Shown here piece by piece: positions 25,662-34,717 of a DNA stretch of 64,000 nucleotides. This DNA is from Streptomyces sp. DvalAA-43 (GTDB taxonomy: Bacteria; Actinomycetota; Actinomycetes; Streptomycetales; Streptomycetaceae): the NCBI RefSeq assembly GCF_900091725.1, contig NZ_FMBW01000039.1, forward strand, positions 1 to 64,000, read 5' to 3'. The notes below the pieces were generated by a model. It had not been told where the DNA came from. It saw nothing but the letters and a program-made list of their open reading frames with translations, and did not search any database. How positions within the stretch are numbered: the first letter of the stretch is position 1; every line of letters begins with the position of its first letter. A program made the translations under genes and the position numbers.

Positions 25662-26170
25662 ATGTCGTCAGTCGTTGGACTACTGGAACAGCACGAGCTT
25701 GTTGCTCGGCGTCGGGTCGATGGCCTGCGTGAGGAGGCCGACCGTATTCAGGCCGAGTTGGCCGCGGCCGAGGAGGAACGGCAGGAGTGGGTGATCGCCC
25801 GGCGGCGGGTCGATACGGTTCTGGCTCCGGACAGCGCCGCTGACGCCAGCCCCCGAGCCGCCGCCGGGCCTCGGGAGACGGACAGGCAGCTGGCGTCCCG
25901 TGATGCGGCCAACCCGAAATCGCAGGTGCCGGTGTGGCGTGAGGAGGTCGCCTCTTCGGTGCTGTCGGTCGACTACCAGCGCATCCTTCAAGCCGTCGCA
26001 GACCATGTCCGTCTCGGCCAGGGGCCGCTGACCTGCCAGGAAATGGCCGCAGTTCGGCATGGACCTGGTGCCGGCGCGGGTGGAGGCATTCCGGTCGAAG
26101 GCGAAACGCCTGGTCGCCCGAGGCTGGCTGGCCGAGCCCGCACCTGGCCGGTTCAGGCTCGGGCCCCGGT
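25662..26170 (+). pseudogene. conserved Streptomyces hypothetical protein, frameshifted and cut by an IS5 relic
   Basis: From ATG 25662 the frame reads MSSVVGLLEQHELVARRRVD, a coiled-coil segment GLREEADRIQAELAAAEEER, then VWREEVASSVLSVDYQRILQ and PLTCQEMAA. At about 26045 it shifts; the next frame continues FGMDLVPARVEAFRSKAKRL and VARGWLAEPAPGRF. The two halves together match a short actinobacterial protein, often found near mobile DNA, with a C-terminal winged-helix-like segment. A one-base change near 26045 breaks it. The 3' end runs into an antisense IS5 transposase relic. No function is known. Confidence 0.6.
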
Positions 26171-26171
26171 G

Positions 26172-26941
26172 TGGCCGGGCCAGGCGACGGGGCATGAGGG
26201 CGACCATCGACCAGTAGATCACCGCCTCGGCACTGGCGATACGACGCTCAAAGTCGCGGGCCAGGCGGCGGCTTCGCATCAGGTGCACGAAGAGGCGCTC
26301 GACGATCCACCGCTTGGGCAGCACCACGAATTCCTTCATGTCGCTGCGCTTGACGATCGCCAGGACCAGAGCGAACGCGGCCAGGCAGTGCTCGATCAGA
26401 CTGCCGGTGTAGCCGCCGTCGGCCCAGACCAGGGCCAGACGGTGGTGGGCGGTGGCCACCTGTTCCAGCAGGACGTAGGCGGCGGCGCGATCGCCCACAT
26501 CCGCTGCGGTGACCATCACGCCCAGCAGCAGGCCGAGGGTGTCGACCACGACGTGCCGCTTGCGTCCGTTGACCAGCTTGCCGCCGTCGAAGCCACGGGT
26601 GCCGGCGCCGACCACGGCATCCGCCTTGACCGACTGCGAATCAATCACCCCAGCGTCGGCAGGGCATCGTGCCCCGCCCTCTCCCGGACCTGCCCGCACA
26701 CCCGGTCATGGAACTCCCGGACCATGCCGCGATCGCGCCAGCGGCGGAAGAACGCATAGACCCGGTGCCACGGCGGGAAGTCCGCCGGCATCGCCCGCCA
26801 CTTGATGCCGTTGTCCACGAGATAGCCGATCGCGTCCGGCATCGCCCGGTGGCAGTACGCTTCTGGCTGCCCGCCCTGGCCCTGCATCCAACCCGGCACC
26901 GGCAGCAGCGGCCGCACCACCACCCACTCCGCGTCCGTCAT
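26172..26941 (-). pseudogene. IS5-family transposase, one-base frameshift
   Basis: The first frame (26941 down to about 26655) reads MTDAEWVVVRPLLPVPGW, YLVDNGIKWRAMPADFPPWH and VYAFFRRWRDRGMVREFHDR. The second frame continues without a gap as AGVIDSQSVKADAVVGAGTR, NGRKRHVVVDTLGLLLGVMV, LVWADGGYTGSLIEHC and LPKRWIVERLFVHLMRSRRL. These include the DDE residues (IDSQS, WADGGY, VERLF). A single missing base in the codons for PTAGV near 26655 separates the halves. Otherwise the catalytic domain is well preserved, so inactivation looks recent. The insertion lies in or against the hypothetical gene upstream. Confidence 0.82.
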
Positions 26942-27069
26942 GTCGTTCGGATACCGACGCTCTCTCAGGCGATTGTCGGCAGCGTTTCCGAACCGGTGAG
27001 CCAGACAGTCGCACTCCCGAGTACCCGCGGTGGACCGCACGGGCATCGGCACGCAAGACTGCGACACCA

Positions 27070-27120
27070 GGGCCTCCTGATGCTCGGTGATTCGACACCA
27101 ACGAGCTGTTCAGGAGGCCC
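27070..27120. repeat. 11-bp perfect inverted repeat, possible IS end
   Basis: GGGCCTCCTGA (27070-27080) and TCAGGAGGCCC (27110-27120) are exact reverse complements separated by 29 nt, between the IS5 relic and the GNAT gene. It could be a former IS terminus, a fused pair of ends or a terminator. Confidence 0.5.
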
Positions 27121-27207
27121 TCCTCGCATGCGCCGAGCACCCGACGACCACCCAATCGGGACGGCCGTTCGAGCACCAAGTCCCCAGAGCATTACGACAA
27201 AAGCTAC

Positions 27208-27711
27208 TTACGCGTCGGGGTGCTCCGGCAGGGCGAGCCAGTCCGACCAGGAGATCTCGCGGCCGAGGAAGCGCGGCTGCTCGAACGGCCAGTCGGCGGC
27301 GATCCACTGCGGCACCAGCTCGTCGAAGGCCTGCTCGACCTTGCTGCCCACCAGCTCGTCCACCACCCACCAGGAGATCTCGCCGTCCGCGCCGGCCCTC
27401 TCCGGTGGGTCGATGTAGACGCAGCCGAGCAGGGCTTTCTCCGCCGCGTCGAACAGCGCGTAGTTGAAAGACTGGTGTGCGGCGATCTCCTTCTCGTGCC
27501 GCAACAGGTCGGCCTGGTCTGCCTCGTAGGTCATGGTGGCCGCGGGCCAGCCCCAGGCTGGGCCGAAGATGGTCCACAGCCGCTCGCGCGAACCCATCAC
27601 AGCCGGATAGTCGAGCGGGGTGTCCACCTCCCGGATCGGCCGCAGGTGATGACCACTGCCCGGCAGCGGTACCAGGACGGGATGGACGAAGTCATCGGGG
27701 AGCCAGCTCAT
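27208..27711 (-). CDS. GNAT-like acetyltransferase family protein
   Basis: A 167-residue protein from ATG 27711 (MSWLPDDF). LRPIREVDTPLDYPAVMG, YALFDAAEKALLGCVYIDPP, EISWWVVDELVGSKVEQAFD and the following helix match small actinobacterial proteins annotated as N-acetyltransferases. The canonical GNAT acetyl-CoA loop Q/RxxGxG/A is not obvious, so activity is uncertain. It is an intact gene among mobile-element relics. The weak start signal GGTCGGGCGCT precedes the ATG. Confidence 0.7.
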   Translation of the reverse strand: MSWLPDDFVHPVLVPLPGSGHHLRPIREVDTPLDYPAVMGSRERLWTIFGPAWGWPAATMTYEADQADLLRHEKEIAAHQSFNYALFDAAEKALLGCVYIDPPERAGADGEISWWVVDELVGSKVEQAFDELVPQWIAADWPFEQPRFLGREISWSDWLALPEHPDA

Positions 27712-27942
27712 AGCGCCCGACCGTAGCAGCGCGCGGCCGTCCGCTCCCCTGGATTTTCCCCGTATACCGCCAGGCCCCGCTCTCATGCCGGGCAGTGCCC
27801 GCGATCACCCGATCAAGACTCCCTTTCGATCGACAGACTCCATGATCGGTATGGCAACGTCAGGCAGCCTGGTTGTGCCTGAAGATCCGTTTCAGCACTA
27901 TGAGCCCTGACAGGAGTAGGCGGCCAAAGACGAGGGTGCACG

Positions 27943-28394
27943 GTGGAACTGATCAGCCTTTCGGATGGCGACAACGGCTTCCGGGTGCGCGTGTTGGGGC
28001 GCAGGTCGCCGGGCGTGCTGCACCTTCATGACCTGCTCGACGCGGAGGTCCTCGTCACGAACGCTTCGTCAGCGGTCGGCTGGCCATGGCCCTGCGGCCC
28101 TCCGACTTGGCGAGCTGGGCTCGCGCTCTGGACCGACTTTCCACAGGTCAGGACATCTGCTGGAGGGACGACGACCACAGTCCCGAGATCAGGATCCAGC
28201 CCCACAACGAAGAGCATGAGACAGTCACTGTCCGTGTGGAGGACCTGGGCAGTTCGTGTGTTTCCGTGTTCATCCCGTTGTGCCTCGAAGAGGGATGGAT
28301 CGACGAACAGCGGAGGCTGCTCGCGCAGGTACGACAGGAGTGGCCGAGCGAGGTCCTCGAATCCTCATGGGGTGTCTACGAGTGGCGGCGCTGA
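27943..28394 (+). pseudogene. DUF5959-family protein interrupted by a frameshift
   Basis: GTG 27943 opens a frame reading VELISLSDGDNGFRVRVLG and GVLHLHDLLDAEVLVTN. At about 28060 the similarity moves to another frame, ERFVSGRLAMALRPSDLASW and ARALDRLSTGQDI, ending GWIDEQRRLLAQVRQEWP and SSWGVYEWRR before the stop at 28394. Joined, the halves give a full-length protein of about 150 residues of the DUF5959 type, of unknown role. A single indel, or a sequencing error in a long GC run, would account for it. Confidence 0.65.
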
Positions 28395-28590
28395 GCTTCC
28401 GACAGCCGGCGCCAGCAGATAAGTGCGCATCCGAGGGCCAGGAAGGCTTCGTGGATGTCGTCGCGGACCTCCCAGCGGAACCGAAGGCGGCGGAACCAGT
28501 GGAGATGAGCGAAGGCGCTCTCGACGACCCAGCGTTGAGTTCCCAGGCCGGAGCCGTGCGCAGTGCCCCGGCGGGCGATCATTGTCTGCG
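28376..28590 (-). pseudogene. IS5-type transposase C-terminal fragment
   Basis: Minus-strand reading gives RGTAHGSGLGTQRWVVESAF, HLHWFRRLRFRWEVRDDIHE and AFLALGCALICWRRL, the standard C-terminal end of IS5/ISL2-group transposases including the catalytic Glu region (RWVVES). Upstream it breaks off at about 28590 against the alpha/beta-hydrolase fragment. Its 3' end overlaps the end of the DUF5959 relic. Confidence 0.78.
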
Positions 28591-28921
28591 CGCGTCCACC
28601 GAGGGGTTGGGGATGGCCGTGCCCGATACCACGCCGCGCCGGCTCCGTGCCGTCGCCACCTCCATGAGGGAGCGGCCCGTCTGGGACGCGGAGATCCCGC
28701 TGGAGGCGATCCGGGGCGCCGCCCCGCCGGTCCTGGTGATCCGCGGGACCTGGGAGAGCGCACCGGCCGCGTACCGCGAACACGTGGGGCTGCCTCTCAT
28801 GGCCGTGGCCGAGTCCCTCACGGACTCCCTCGGGCGCCGCCTCCTGCGGGTGCCCGGTTACTACCCGCACGCCCAGGAGCCCGCCGCCGTCAACGCCGCC
28901 CTGCGGGAGTTCTGGGGTTGA
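28591..28921 (+). pseudogene. alpha/beta-hydrolase C-terminal fragment
   Basis: The frame ending at 28921 reads TTPRRLRAVATSMRERPVWD, PPVLVIRGTWESAPAAYREH and LLRVPGYYPHAQEPAAVNAA. This is the last third of an alpha/beta-hydrolase, including the usual VLVIRG strand with the catalytic acid region and a C-terminal histidine region (PHAQEP). The N-terminal two thirds, with the nucleophile, is missing where the IS5 fragment begins, so the insertion or an IS-mediated deletion removed it. Confidence 0.65.
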
Positions 28922-29131
28922 CCAGGGTTCGACACACCGGCATCGGCGGTGGGCCGGGGCTTGGCGGTCGAGTTCCCAAGTCCTTCGGGCGTTGACTTCG
29001 GAGCCGATTGGAGCGCGTCCGCGGTGAGGTGGCGAGGCAGAGGCGACAACTCGGTTTACGGGCCGCGACTTGACCTCAACCACGCTTGATGTTCGATGCT
29101 GCTGAACACACGGCGACAACAGGAGGTTCGT

Positions 29132-29782
29132 GTGACAATACCTCAGCTCCCGGATCTGGCCCGGCCCGACGCCGGGACCACGCTGATCAGCGAGTGGCTC
29201 GTGGACGGGCCGGACCTGCAGGACCGGGCGGGCCGCGCGCTGCTCGGGGAGTGGGACGAGCTGTCGGCCAGGTTTCACCCCGGGGCTTTCCTGCGACTCA
29301 GCTGCTTCGCAAGTACGGACGGGCGTGTGCTGCTCAGCGTCGCGCAGTGGGCGAGCGACGAGGCCCACCTCGCCTTCGTCCGTGAGCACAGGTCCGAGAT
29401 GGTCGGCCGCATCGACCGCGAGATCCCGGGGATCCGGCGCCCCGGGCTGGTCCGCTACCGGTTGGCGCACACCGTCGTGGCGGACGGCGCCGACAGCACG
29501 ACCGACGTGATCGTGGTCGCGCACGCCGAGACCGGGCCGACGCCCCCTGCCACGCGATGGGCCGAGGCCACCGCCGGCCGGCTACGGTCGGCTCCGCCCC
29601 CGGGCATGGGCACCGCGCATGTGTTCGTGAGCGAGGACGGTACGCGTGGCCTGCTCTACGCACCGGTGACACAGGCGAACGACGTTGCCGGTGCGCGGCC
29701 CTACCGGCTGCTCGGAGCCGTCGCAGGGCCGGGTGCCGGTGCGAACGGCACGGGGCTCCTTCACCGAGCACCGGACCTGTGA
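29132..29782 (+). CDS. antibiotic-biosynthesis-monooxygenase (ABM) domain protein
   Basis: A 216-residue protein from GTG 29132 with a perfect AGGAGG 5 bp upstream. The first half has GTTLISEWLVDGPDLQDRAG, FLRLSCFASTDGRVLLSVAQ and WASDEAHLAFVREHRSEMV, the dimeric alpha/beta-barrel ABM pattern (compare W-x-S-x-E-A-x-x-A-F). The second half appears to be a degenerate second ABM repeat. Members include small oxygenases for aromatic polyketides and haem-degrading enzymes, but most are unassigned. No partner gene is adjacent, so the role is unknown. Confidence 0.72.
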   Translation: MTIPQLPDLARPDAGTTLISEWLVDGPDLQDRAGRALLGEWDELSARFHPGAFLRLSCFASTDGRVLLSVAQWASDEAHLAFVREHRSEMVGRIDREIPGIRRPGLVRYRLAHTVVADGADSTTDVIVVAHAETGPTPPATRWAEATAGRLRSAPPPGMGTAHVFVSEDGTRGLLYAPVTQANDVAGARPYRLLGAVAGPGAGANGTGLLHRAPDL

Positions 29783-29922
29783 CCGCTGCTCGCCTCCTCC
29801 TCCCCGGGGGAGTGGGCGCGTGCGATTCACTCCCGCGTGAGGTGAATCAATTCACATGCAATGAGGTTGCCGGGACCGCGTGAGCGCGACCGGCAGAGGC
29901 CCACGAGCGGCATGATCAAAGC

Positions 29923-30354
29923 ATGACAGAGCGGGAGTTCGACGTGGAAGCCTTCCTCGCCCAGCCGCTCACCGCGCGGGTGGCGACCGCTGGGCCGACC
30001 GTGCGGTCGACGTGGTTCCTCTGGGAGGAAGGGGCCTTCTGGATTCTGACCGGCCCCTGGGCAAGGCTGCTGAGCCGCGTCCGGACCGACCCCGTGATCG
30101 CCCTCGTCGTTGACGTGTGTGATGTCGGAACGGGTCTGGTCAGGCAGGTAATCGCCCGCGGGCAGGCCGAGATCCTGCCGTTCGACGTGCCTCGGGGCCG
30201 ACGCAAGCTCAGCCGGTATCTCGGGGCGGACGACGCGAAGTGGGACAACCGCTTCCGGCACTATCTGCTCGACGACCCGGCCGAACAAGGAACCGTCTGG
30301 CTGCGGTTGCGACCGGACTCCCTGGTCGCGAAGGACCTCAGCTACTCCGTCTGA
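29923..30354 (+). CDS. PPOX-family FMN/F420-binding protein
   Basis: A 143-residue protein from ATG 29923. The split-barrel fold of pyridoxamine-5'-phosphate-oxidase-like proteins is suggested by FLAQPLTARVATAGPTVRST, WFLWEEGAFWILTGPWARLL and PVIALVVDVCDVGTGLVRQV, then the Arg-rich block RGRRKLSRYLG. In actinobacteria many such proteins use F420 or FMN to reduce small molecules; cofactor and substrate are not evident. The end of the gene abuts a transposase relic. Confidence 0.78.
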   Translation: MTEREFDVEAFLAQPLTARVATAGPTVRSTWFLWEEGAFWILTGPWARLLSRVRTDPVIALVVDVCDVGTGLVRQVIARGQAEILPFDVPRGRRKLSRYLGADDAKWDNRFRHYLLDDPAEQGTVWLRLRPDSLVAKDLSYSV

Positions 30355-30355
30355 G

Positions 30356-30541
30356 GAAGCCCACAACACCTCCCACCGCACGGTCCGCGCCCGAGTCGAG
30401 CACGTCTCGGCCCGCATGAAGATCTGGAGGATCCTCCGCGTCTGCCGCCCGAAGGGCGACGGCGTCCACCGCGCAGTCCGCGGCATCACCCGCCTCCACG
30501 ACCTCGCCCCGACCGGGGAGGGGAGCCATGCCCACAACTGA
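30356..30541 (+). pseudogene. IS5/DDE-superfamily transposase C-terminal fragment
   Basis: The frame reads EAHNTSHRTVRARVEHVSAR, MKIWRILRVCRPKGDGVHRA and VRGITRLHDLA before a stop at 30539-30541. This corresponds to the last 60 residues of the DDE_Tnp_4/IS5-like transposases (RVEHxFARMKxWKILRDCR). It directly follows the PPOX-family gene. Nothing upstream of it survives. Confidence 0.72.
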
Positions 30542-30663
30542 TGAGGAGCGCGGCTGATATCAATTGCGGGACACACATGAAGAGTTGACGAAGTCACGCA
30601 TGGCTCAAGCGGTGGACATGTCACTCAGTGTGTTTTCATGTGCAGCATGAAAACGAGGCGTCG

Positions 30664-31392
30664 ATGAGTACCACTCGATTCTCCGCGTTCGTCGGGGTCG
30701 TCTGCGCGGCCGTTCTCTGTGTCGGCTGCGGCTCGCAGGCGGAGGAGCAGCCGAAGGCCGCCGCGCCGACCGCCGACAGCCCGCCGCCGTCGGCACCCGC
30801 TGCGCCGACCGCCGACCCGCACGTGGTGCCGGGTTCGGTCCTGAAGACCTATCTGCCGACCAACCGCACCCTGCCCGAGGGGTGGAAGGTTTCCACCGTG
30901 TTCGAGGAGCACGACAGCGGCCCGAAGCCGGTGCCGCCGTCCGCCGATCCCAGCCCGACGGTGAACTTCGGCTGCGACCAACTGGTCCGGAGCGGTACGG
31001 AGGCGACCCTCGGCGGCTGGGGCTCGTACGCCAACCTGGGGGTCACCGACCCGTCCGCCCATGAGGTCGGGATCATGGTGCGCGCCTACTCCACCGGCCA
31101 GGCGTCGGAGGTGTTCGGCCGGCTGAGGTCGCTGGAAGGTGTCTGCGGAACGACCTACGAGCCCAATTCGGCGGGGCTGTTGAACAACCCGGTCACGATC
31201 ACCGTCAGCGCCGTCGACGGTGTCGGGGACGAGGGCGTGCGCGTCACGATCGACCGGAAGGCGTACGTCGGCCTGGATCTCGTCGTCATGCGAGTCGGCG
31301 ACCGGCTGCTGTCCGTGACCTCCGACAACGACGGCGGGAAGTTCGCCGACGTCACGGCACTGACGAAGGCCATCGCACCCCGGGTGAAGTGA
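30664..31392 (+). CDS. lipoprotein of unknown function
   Basis: A 242-residue lipoprotein from ATG 30664, with GAGG 6 bp upstream; an in-frame ATG at 30628 lacks this. The signal peptide ends in LCVGC with the lipidated Cys22. A Pro/Ala/Thr-rich linker of about 35 residues precedes a globular domain with two cysteines (NFGCDQLV and EGVCGTTYE), possibly a disulfide. It resembles the many actinobacterial extracytoplasmic sensor-like lipoproteins (LpqN/PknH-sensor style) only in general layout. No function can be assigned. Confidence 0.8.
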   Translation: MSTTRFSAFVGVVCAAVLCVGCGSQAEEQPKAAAPTADSPPPSAPAAPTADPHVVPGSVLKTYLPTNRTLPEGWKVSTVFEEHDSGPKPVPPSADPSPTVNFGCDQLVRSGTEATLGGWGSYANLGVTDPSAHEVGIMVRAYSTGQASEVFGRLRSLEGVCGTTYEPNSAGLLNNPVTITVSAVDGVGDEGVRVTIDRKAYVGLDLVVMRVGDRLLSVTSDNDGGKFADVTALTKAIAPRVK

Positions 31393-31895
31393 ACCGCGTT
31401 CCAGCGCGTCTTCCAGGACGGGGACGCCGATGCCGCGCAGCGCCCGCGGTTCCCGCATACACCCGGCACGCAGCTTCCGGACCCGCGCCACCCACTGCAC
31501 GCTCTGCACCAGTTGGGGGCAACGCTGATCGCGACGGTGACGGCGACACCCAGCTCGTACAGTGCGCCGGGCAGCACGCGCAGGCCCGCTTCGGGTTGGC
31601 GAGGGTGTTCGCGGCGCCGATGCAGCACAGCATCCAGGCCAGCCGTTGCCCGTCGGTGGCCGACGACAGCACGGCCTCCAGCGACACCGGCCCGCCGTGC
31701 TGGATGCCCGCGTACCAGTCGGGGGTGGGGATGTGCGGCAGGGATAAGAGGAAATGGTTCGTGCGGGGTGATGCCGGTGGCGAACACCACGCGGAAGACC
31801 ACCCGGATCGTCACGACCGTCAGCGCCAGGTACAGGTAGTACGCGAAACCGCGCGCCCAAAGGGCTGCGGTGCGGCGGGCGGTGACGACCTGCGG
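31393..31895 (-). pseudogene. ECF-type transporter T component (EcfT/CbiQ), multiply frameshifted
   Basis: Successive minus-strand frames give RTAALWARGFAYYLYLALTV, VTIRVVFRVVFATGITPHEP, then PTPDWYAGIQHGGPVSLEAV, GQRLAWMLCCIGAANTLANP, then LRVLPGALYELGVAVTVAIS, and finally QLVQSVQWVARVRKLRAG and ALRGIGVPVLEDALERG. In order these are the middle part of an energy-coupling-factor transmembrane protein, including the Ala-Arg-Gly-type coupling helices. At least three frameshifts are needed, and both ends are missing. No ATPase or substrate-binding component gene is nearby. It is a long-dead transport gene. Confidence 0.65.
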
Positions 31896-31899
31896 CTCA

Positions 31900-32400
31900 G
31901 GACTGAACATCAACCCGCTTCCGGCCGCCCACCTGCGAAATCGGCTCTACGCACCGAATAGCGGAGTCCACCAGGTCGGGAGCATCGAGGAAGTACAGCT
32001 CAAGGAACAGCCGTTCTCTCCGGATCAGATCCTCTTCTCTCAAGGGGGTCTTCGTATCCCCGTTCCGGTAGCCGGTTCCGGCGCCCCGCAGAGCTGAGTC
32101 CAGACCGGCGAGCCGCCGCCTCCGGGCGCCCTCGCCCTCGCTGTCCTCCCAGTGCACAGACATCACGCCCGCCTTCGTCTCGCAGGGGAAGAGGACGACC
32201 GGGCCGTCCGGTTCCTGCATCCACGGCGCCAGCGCGTCCAGGCATCGTGCAGCAGCTTCCGCCCCTCGTTGACAAGACGGCCTGATTGATGATCTCGTCT
32301 TCGCCGTTGCCGGCGCGGTAGTCCCGGACCATGCCCGCGCCCAGCTCTCTTGGCGTCCTGGAACGCTTTGGCGGCGATCCAGGGTGTGCCGCCCCCCGCT
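31900..32400 (-). pseudogene. degenerate coding relic of unknown family
   Basis: The minus strand reads RCLDALAPWMQEPDGPVVLF, CETKAGVMSVHWEDSEGEGA and RERLFLELYFLDAPDLVD with plausible protein composition. Preceding frames contain TPWIAAKAFQDAKRAG and MVRDYRAGNGEDEIINQAVL, which look like the earlier part in shifted frames. I do not recognise the family. It is reported because the composition is unlike random high-GC translation. Confidence 0.3.
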
Positions 32401-33063
32401 CGCCCCTGCCGAACCCAAAAAAACGCTGCCGGCTCCCGCACGTCGCCGCTTGGATCACCCGGGGCAGCCACTGCCTCCACCTCCGGATATCGGCGACCCG
32501 GCCCTGGAGGCATGAGCTCGCGGCCGCATTCCACCGTCTGACCACACTGCCCCGCCCCGCCAGCCGACTCGCCGCCCCCGCCCGCCTCGGCTCAAGGACC
32601 TTGGAGAACCCGACCCCGCGTCGGGCCCTCACCATGCTCACCGGCCGACGCCGCCTCTGAAACGCCGAGGTTGGCCATGAAGGGACGGCAGTCTGCAGGA
32701 AGTGGCCTCCCCGGTCCGAGCAGTACCGGCCCGGTGTCCTCGGGGGTTGAACGGGCGGACTAGCCACCTCCCTGGCACACGGTCATGGCGGAAGCGGGAT
32801 CACCTGCATCCGACAAGTGGCGCACTGGCGCGCACCCGCACCCTCGCGTCGATAATTGCGGCATGATGCACATTCGCAAAGGCCGCCACTCACCGACCCC
32901 ACCTGGTGCTCCGTCAGAAAACTCAGCAAAGAGTCAGCATCAATACCGCGCGGAACCACTCCGAAGCGCCATGAACCGCCAAGATCAATAATCCGACCCG
33001 CCCATCCTGATCTGTGAAAACCGTGTTCAACAACTTACCTGCCAAGCTCACCAGGAGGTACCC
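32401..33063. other. intergenic, no gene recognised
   Basis: About 660 bp separate the decayed zone from the dhaKLM operon. Open frames are short or Arg/Pro-rich. The last 60 bp contain the dhaK leader with AGGAGG. No promoter consensus or hairpin was convincing. Confidence 0.5.
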
Positions 33064-34056
33064 GTGAGGATGCTGATCAACGTCCCCGAAACCGTTGTCG
33101 CGGACGCACTGCGCGGTATGGCCGCCGCCCACCCCGAGCTGACCGTGGACGTCGAGAACCGTGTCGTCGTCCGCCGCGACGCCCCGGTCGCCGGAAAGGT
33201 GGCGCTGGTCTCCGGCGGCGGTTCCGGGCACGAGCCGTTGCACGCGGGATTCGTCGGACCCGGAATGCTCTCCGCGGCCTGCCCCGGCGAGGTGTTCACG
33301 TCGCCCGTGCCGGATCAGATGGTGCGGGCCGCGGCCGCGGTCGACAGCGGCGCGGGGGTGCTGTTCGTCGTCAAGAACTACACCGGTGACGTGCTGAACT
33401 TCGAGATGGCCGCCGAGCTCGCCGAGGACGAGGGCCTCCAGGTCTCCCAGGTACTGGTCAATGACGACGTGGCGGTGACGGACAGTCTCTTCACGGCGGG
33501 GCGGCGGGGTACGGGCGCCACCCTCTTCGTCGAGAAGATCGCCGGGGCCGCGGCCGACGAGGGCGCGACGCTGGAGCGGGTGACCGCCGTCGCCCGGCAG
33601 GTCAACGAGGCCTCGCGGAGTTTCGGCGTGGCGCTCGGCGCGGTCACCACACCGGCCAAGGGCTCCCCCACGTTCGATCTGCCGCCCGGTGAGCTGGAGC
33701 TGGGGATCGGCATCCACGGCGAGCCGGGGCGGGAGCGGCGGCCGATGATGACCTCGCGGGAGATCGCGGACTTCGCGGTGGGCGCCGTCCTCGACGACCT
33801 GCGGCCGACCGGACCGGTGATCGTGCTGGTCAACGGCATGGGCGCGACACCGCTGCTGGAGCTGTACGGGTTCAATGCCGAGGTCCAGCGGGTGCTGTCC
33901 GAGCGGGGCGTCGTGGCAGCTCGTACGCTCGTGGGGAACTATGTGACCTCGCTCGACATGGCGGGCTGTTCGGTGACGCTCTGCCAGGTGGACGAGGAGC
34001 TGCTGCGGCTCTGGGACGCGCCGGTGGAGACGCCGGCGCTGCGCTGGGGCCGTTGA
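33064..34056 (+). CDS. dhaK: dihydroxyacetone kinase subunit DhaK
   Basis: A 330-residue protein from GTG 33064, 5 bp behind AGGAGG. It binds dihydroxyacetone covalently through a histidine: GIGIHGEPG holds His218, the same number as in the E. coli enzyme. VSGGGSGHEPLHAGFVG and VLFVVKNYTGDVLNFEMA form the substrate pocket, and VNGMGATPLLELYG is the C-terminal signature. It is the first gene of dhaKLM. With DhaL and DhaM it phosphorylates dihydroxyacetone using phosphoenolpyruvate through the PTS. It acts in the cytoplasm. Confidence 0.95.
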   Translation: MRMLINVPETVVADALRGMAAAHPELTVDVENRVVVRRDAPVAGKVALVSGGGSGHEPLHAGFVGPGMLSAACPGEVFTSPVPDQMVRAAAAVDSGAGVLFVVKNYTGDVLNFEMAAELAEDEGLQVSQVLVNDDVAVTDSLFTAGRRGTGATLFVEKIAGAAADEGATLERVTAVARQVNEASRSFGVALGAVTTPAKGSPTFDLPPGELELGIGIHGEPGRERRPMMTSREIADFAVGAVLDDLRPTGPVIVLVNGMGATPLLELYGFNAEVQRVLSERGVVAARTLVGNYVTSLDMAGCSVTLCQVDEELLRLWDAPVETPALRWGR

Positions 34057-34102
34057 TCCGCCCGTACCGCACCCCGTCATGCTGGAGCGACAAGGAGATC
34101 AT

Positions 34103-34717
34103 GTGCTCGACGCCGACTTCTTCCACCGTTGGATGGCCGCGGCCGCGGCTCTGGTGAGCCGTGAGGCGGACCACCTCACCGACCTCGACTCCGCGATCGG
34201 GGACGCCGATCACGGCAGCAACATGCAGCGCGGTTTCGCGGCGGTGACCGCGGTCCTGGACAAGGAGCCGCCACAGACCCCGGGAGCCGTACTGACTCTC
34301 GCCGGACGGCAGTTGATCTCGACGGTCGGCGGTGCCTCCGGCCCGCTGTACGGGACGCTGCTGCGGCGTACGGGCAAGGCCCTGGGCGACGCCCCCGCCG
34401 TGACCCCGCAGCAGTTGACGGAGGCGTTCGGGGCGGGGGTCGCGGCCGTGGCGCAGCTCGGTGGGGCGCAGGCCGGGGACAAGACGATGCTCGACGCGCT
34501 GCTGCCGGCCGCCGAGGCGCTCGGCACCTCGTTCGGAGCGGCCCGGGACGCGGCCGAGGAGGGGGCGCGGGCGACGGTGCCGATGCAGGCCCGCAAGGGC
34601 AGGGCGAGCTATCTGGGTGAGCGCAGCATCGGGCATCAGGATCCCGGGGCGACGTCCTCGGCCCTGCTGGTCGCCGCGCTGGCCGATACCGCGGCGGCAA
34701 ACGGGAGCGGCTCATGA
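34103..34717 (+). CDS. dhaL: dihydroxyacetone kinase subunit DhaL
   Basis: A 204-residue protein. GTG 34103 is preferred over ATG 34079 because AAGGAG lies 5 bp before it, while the upstream ATG has no ribosome binding site. DLDSAIGDADHGSNM contains Asp29, Asp34 and Asp36, which hold the two magnesium ions and the bound ADP. STVGGASGPLYGTLLRR and GDKTMLDALLPA are conserved. In PTS-type systems DhaL keeps ADP as a cofactor that is rephosphorylated by DhaM. Its stop overlaps dhaM by 4 bp. Confidence 0.94.
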   Translation: MLDADFFHRWMAAAAALVSREADHLTDLDSAIGDADHGSNMQRGFAAVTAVLDKEPPQTPGAVLTLAGRQLISTVGGASGPLYGTLLRRTGKALGDAPAVTPQQLTEAFGAGVAAVAQLGGAQAGDKTMLDALLPAAEALGTSFGAARDAAEEGARATVPMQARKGRASYLGERSIGHQDPGATSSALLVAALADTAAANGSGS

